From Candidatus Bathyarchaeota archaeon (GTDB taxonomy: Archaea; Thermoproteota; Bathyarchaeia; 40CM-2-53-6; RBG-13-38-9), in contig DAOUZW010000061.1 in assembly GCA_030671315.1 (NCBI GenBank), forward strand, positions 1-6,681: DNA of 6,681 bases. Reading direction: 5' to 3'. The notes beneath the pieces were generated by a model. It searched no databases. It had not been told where the DNA came from and worked only from the letters and a program-made list of their open reading frames with translations. Position numbers and translations under genes: made by a program. Below are positions 5,697 through 6,681 of the stretch, piece after piece; the first letter of the stretch is position 1, and each line of letters begins with the position of its first letter.

Positions 5697-6662
5697 CTAA
5701 GACAATTTCTGTAAAGCTTGGATGCGCTTAACTATATTCGGATGCGTTGACAATAATTCTAGTAACCTATCAGTTGAGCTAACATTCTTTACCAATATCT
5801 TATTCACTAGCTGTTGATCTGTTTTGAACATCCTAGCTTCTGATATGGCAACCTCGTCCCGATCAGCGCTATCTGGATCTTCGATAAATAGAGCTTTGAA
5901 GCTGTTAAGATTGCTTTTTGTTTTACGGCTATGTTTCAACTTACTACTTGATGATACAATCTTTGCCAATGCTTCTGAAAGTTTCCGTGGTCCATCATCT
6001 ACAATAGAGCAGCTTCTTCTGTCGGCATAATATTCTCGTAATCTACTTAGACCGAGTGTAAAAAGTGTCAGGATCCAATAAATTGCCATGCAACCCATTC
6101 CGATAAGGATTGGTGCTGCACCTCCGCCTTGCCTTTGTCTAGCTCCCCCATAAAATGAAGACATCATGAATGAGAATCCAATAAAATAGAATATTGCTGG
6201 TAATATTGAGGCAAACATCATTACCTGTACATCTCTATTTTTTATGTGACCGAGTTCGTGACCAACTACTGCTTCGATCTCCTCTTCTTCAAGTTCATTG
6301 AGTAGTCCTTTAGTCACTGCTACTTTATTCCCTCCAATAGGCGAACCATAAGCAAATGCATTGGGAATAGGCATATTCGCTATCATGACTTTTGGCATTT
6401 TAAGATCAAGTTTCTGGCTAAGTCGTGCAACCATGCTGTATAGTTTATCTGATTTGGACACTTCTTTGGTCTTATACATTGAATTTATCAGATAAGGAGC
6501 TAGGAGCCATTGAACTATGTTGAATAAGATTACGAAAAAAACTAGGGCGACAATATTTGTAACCCCGACAATACTTAATATAATTGTGAAAAATAATGTT
6601 GAAATAGCTATCAATAATGCAAGCGTTCCAATAATTGACATGCGAAGTTTCAGCAGACTCAT
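5697..6662 (-). CDS. htpX: HtpX-family membrane zinc metalloprotease (M48)
   Basis: This 321-residue integral membrane protease is of the M48B type, which degrades misfolded or damaged membrane proteins. Two N-terminal membrane segments (about 12-34 and 36-60) precede the cytosolic part with MPKVMIANMPIPNAFAYG (89-106), a family signature. The zinc site HELGH is at H135, E136 and H139 within EAVVGHELGHIKNRD. Two further hydrophobic segments (about 148-170 and 183-205) come before the third zinc ligand E210 in LREYYADR. The C-terminal STHPNIVKRIQAL (305-317) is also typical. Length is normal and all catalytic residues are present, so the enzyme should be active. The ATG at 6662 has a good SD, GTGAT, 6 nt upstream (6673-6669). 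Its promoter lies beyond the right edge. Confidence 0.95.
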   Translation of the reverse strand: MSLLKLRMSIIGTLALLIAISTLFFTIILSIVGVTNIVALVFFVILFNIVQWLLAPYLINSMYKTKEVSKSDKLYSMVARLSQKLDLKMPKVMIANMPIPNAFAYGSPIGGNKVAVTKGLLNELEEEEIEAVVGHELGHIKNRDVQVMMFASILPAIFYFIGFSFMMSSFYGGARQRQGGGAAPILIGMGCMAIYWILTLFTLGLSRLREYYADRRSCSIVDDGPRKLSEALAKIVSSSSKLKHSRKTKSNLNSFKALFIEDPDSADRDEVAISEARMFKTDQQLVNKILVKNVSSTDRLLELLSTHPNIVKRIQALQKLS

Positions 6663-6668
6663 AATCTT

Positions 6669-6673
6669 ATCAC
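6669..6673 (-). promoter_or_regulatory. Shine-Dalgarno site of htpX
   Basis: GTGAT on the minus strand, 6 nt before the ATG at 6662. It matches the complement of the archaeal 16S 3' end and fixes the htpX start. Confidence 0.5.
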
Positions 6674-6681
6674 TATTTTTA

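Overview
The window is AT-rich, gene-dense DNA, most likely from an archaeon. CofG and CofH are separate proteins, as in archaea and cyanobacteria, rather than the fused FbiC of actinobacteria. Shine-Dalgarno (SD) sites repeatedly carry GAGAGG, TTG starts are common, and the intergenic regions have TATA-like stretches without clear bacterial promoters. The lineage cannot be fixed from this sequence; a Thermoproteota/Nitrososphaeria-like or other mesophilic archaeon is only a guess.

Region 1 (1-4345, minus strand) looks like one transcription unit. In transcription order it holds an amidohydrolase of the deaminase/chlorohydrolase type, cofG, cofH, thiW, and the first 43 codons of a P-loop protein that runs off the window's left edge. 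CofG and CofH are the two radical-SAM enzymes that build the deazaflavin chromophore (Fo) of coenzyme F420. The amidohydrolase overlaps cofG by 23 nt and cofG overlaps cofH by 4 nt, so the three are probably translationally coupled. The deaminase-like enzyme may supply the pathway or clean up after it, for example by deaminating the 5'-deoxyadenosine released by radical-SAM chemistry. ThiW is a predicted thiamin-thiazole uptake protein. A small hairpin between cofH and thiW overlaps the likely thiW SD.

Region 2 (4346-4493) is the divergent promoter region between the cof operon and the next genes.

Region 3 (4494-5674, plus strand) encodes a membrane-anchored mono-heme cytochrome c and a SagB/ThcOx-type flavin nitroreductase. 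The nitroreductase frame continues upstream of its first standard start codon into a clear signal-anchor segment preceded by a very good SD. At the expected start position the codon is TCG rather than TTG, so this gene has a damaged, misread or non-canonical start. If the anchor is real, the two products could form an electron-transfer pair on the outer face of the membrane.

Region 4 (5697-6662, minus strand) is an HtpX-type membrane zinc metalloprotease, convergent with the nitroreductase and separated from it by 22 nt.
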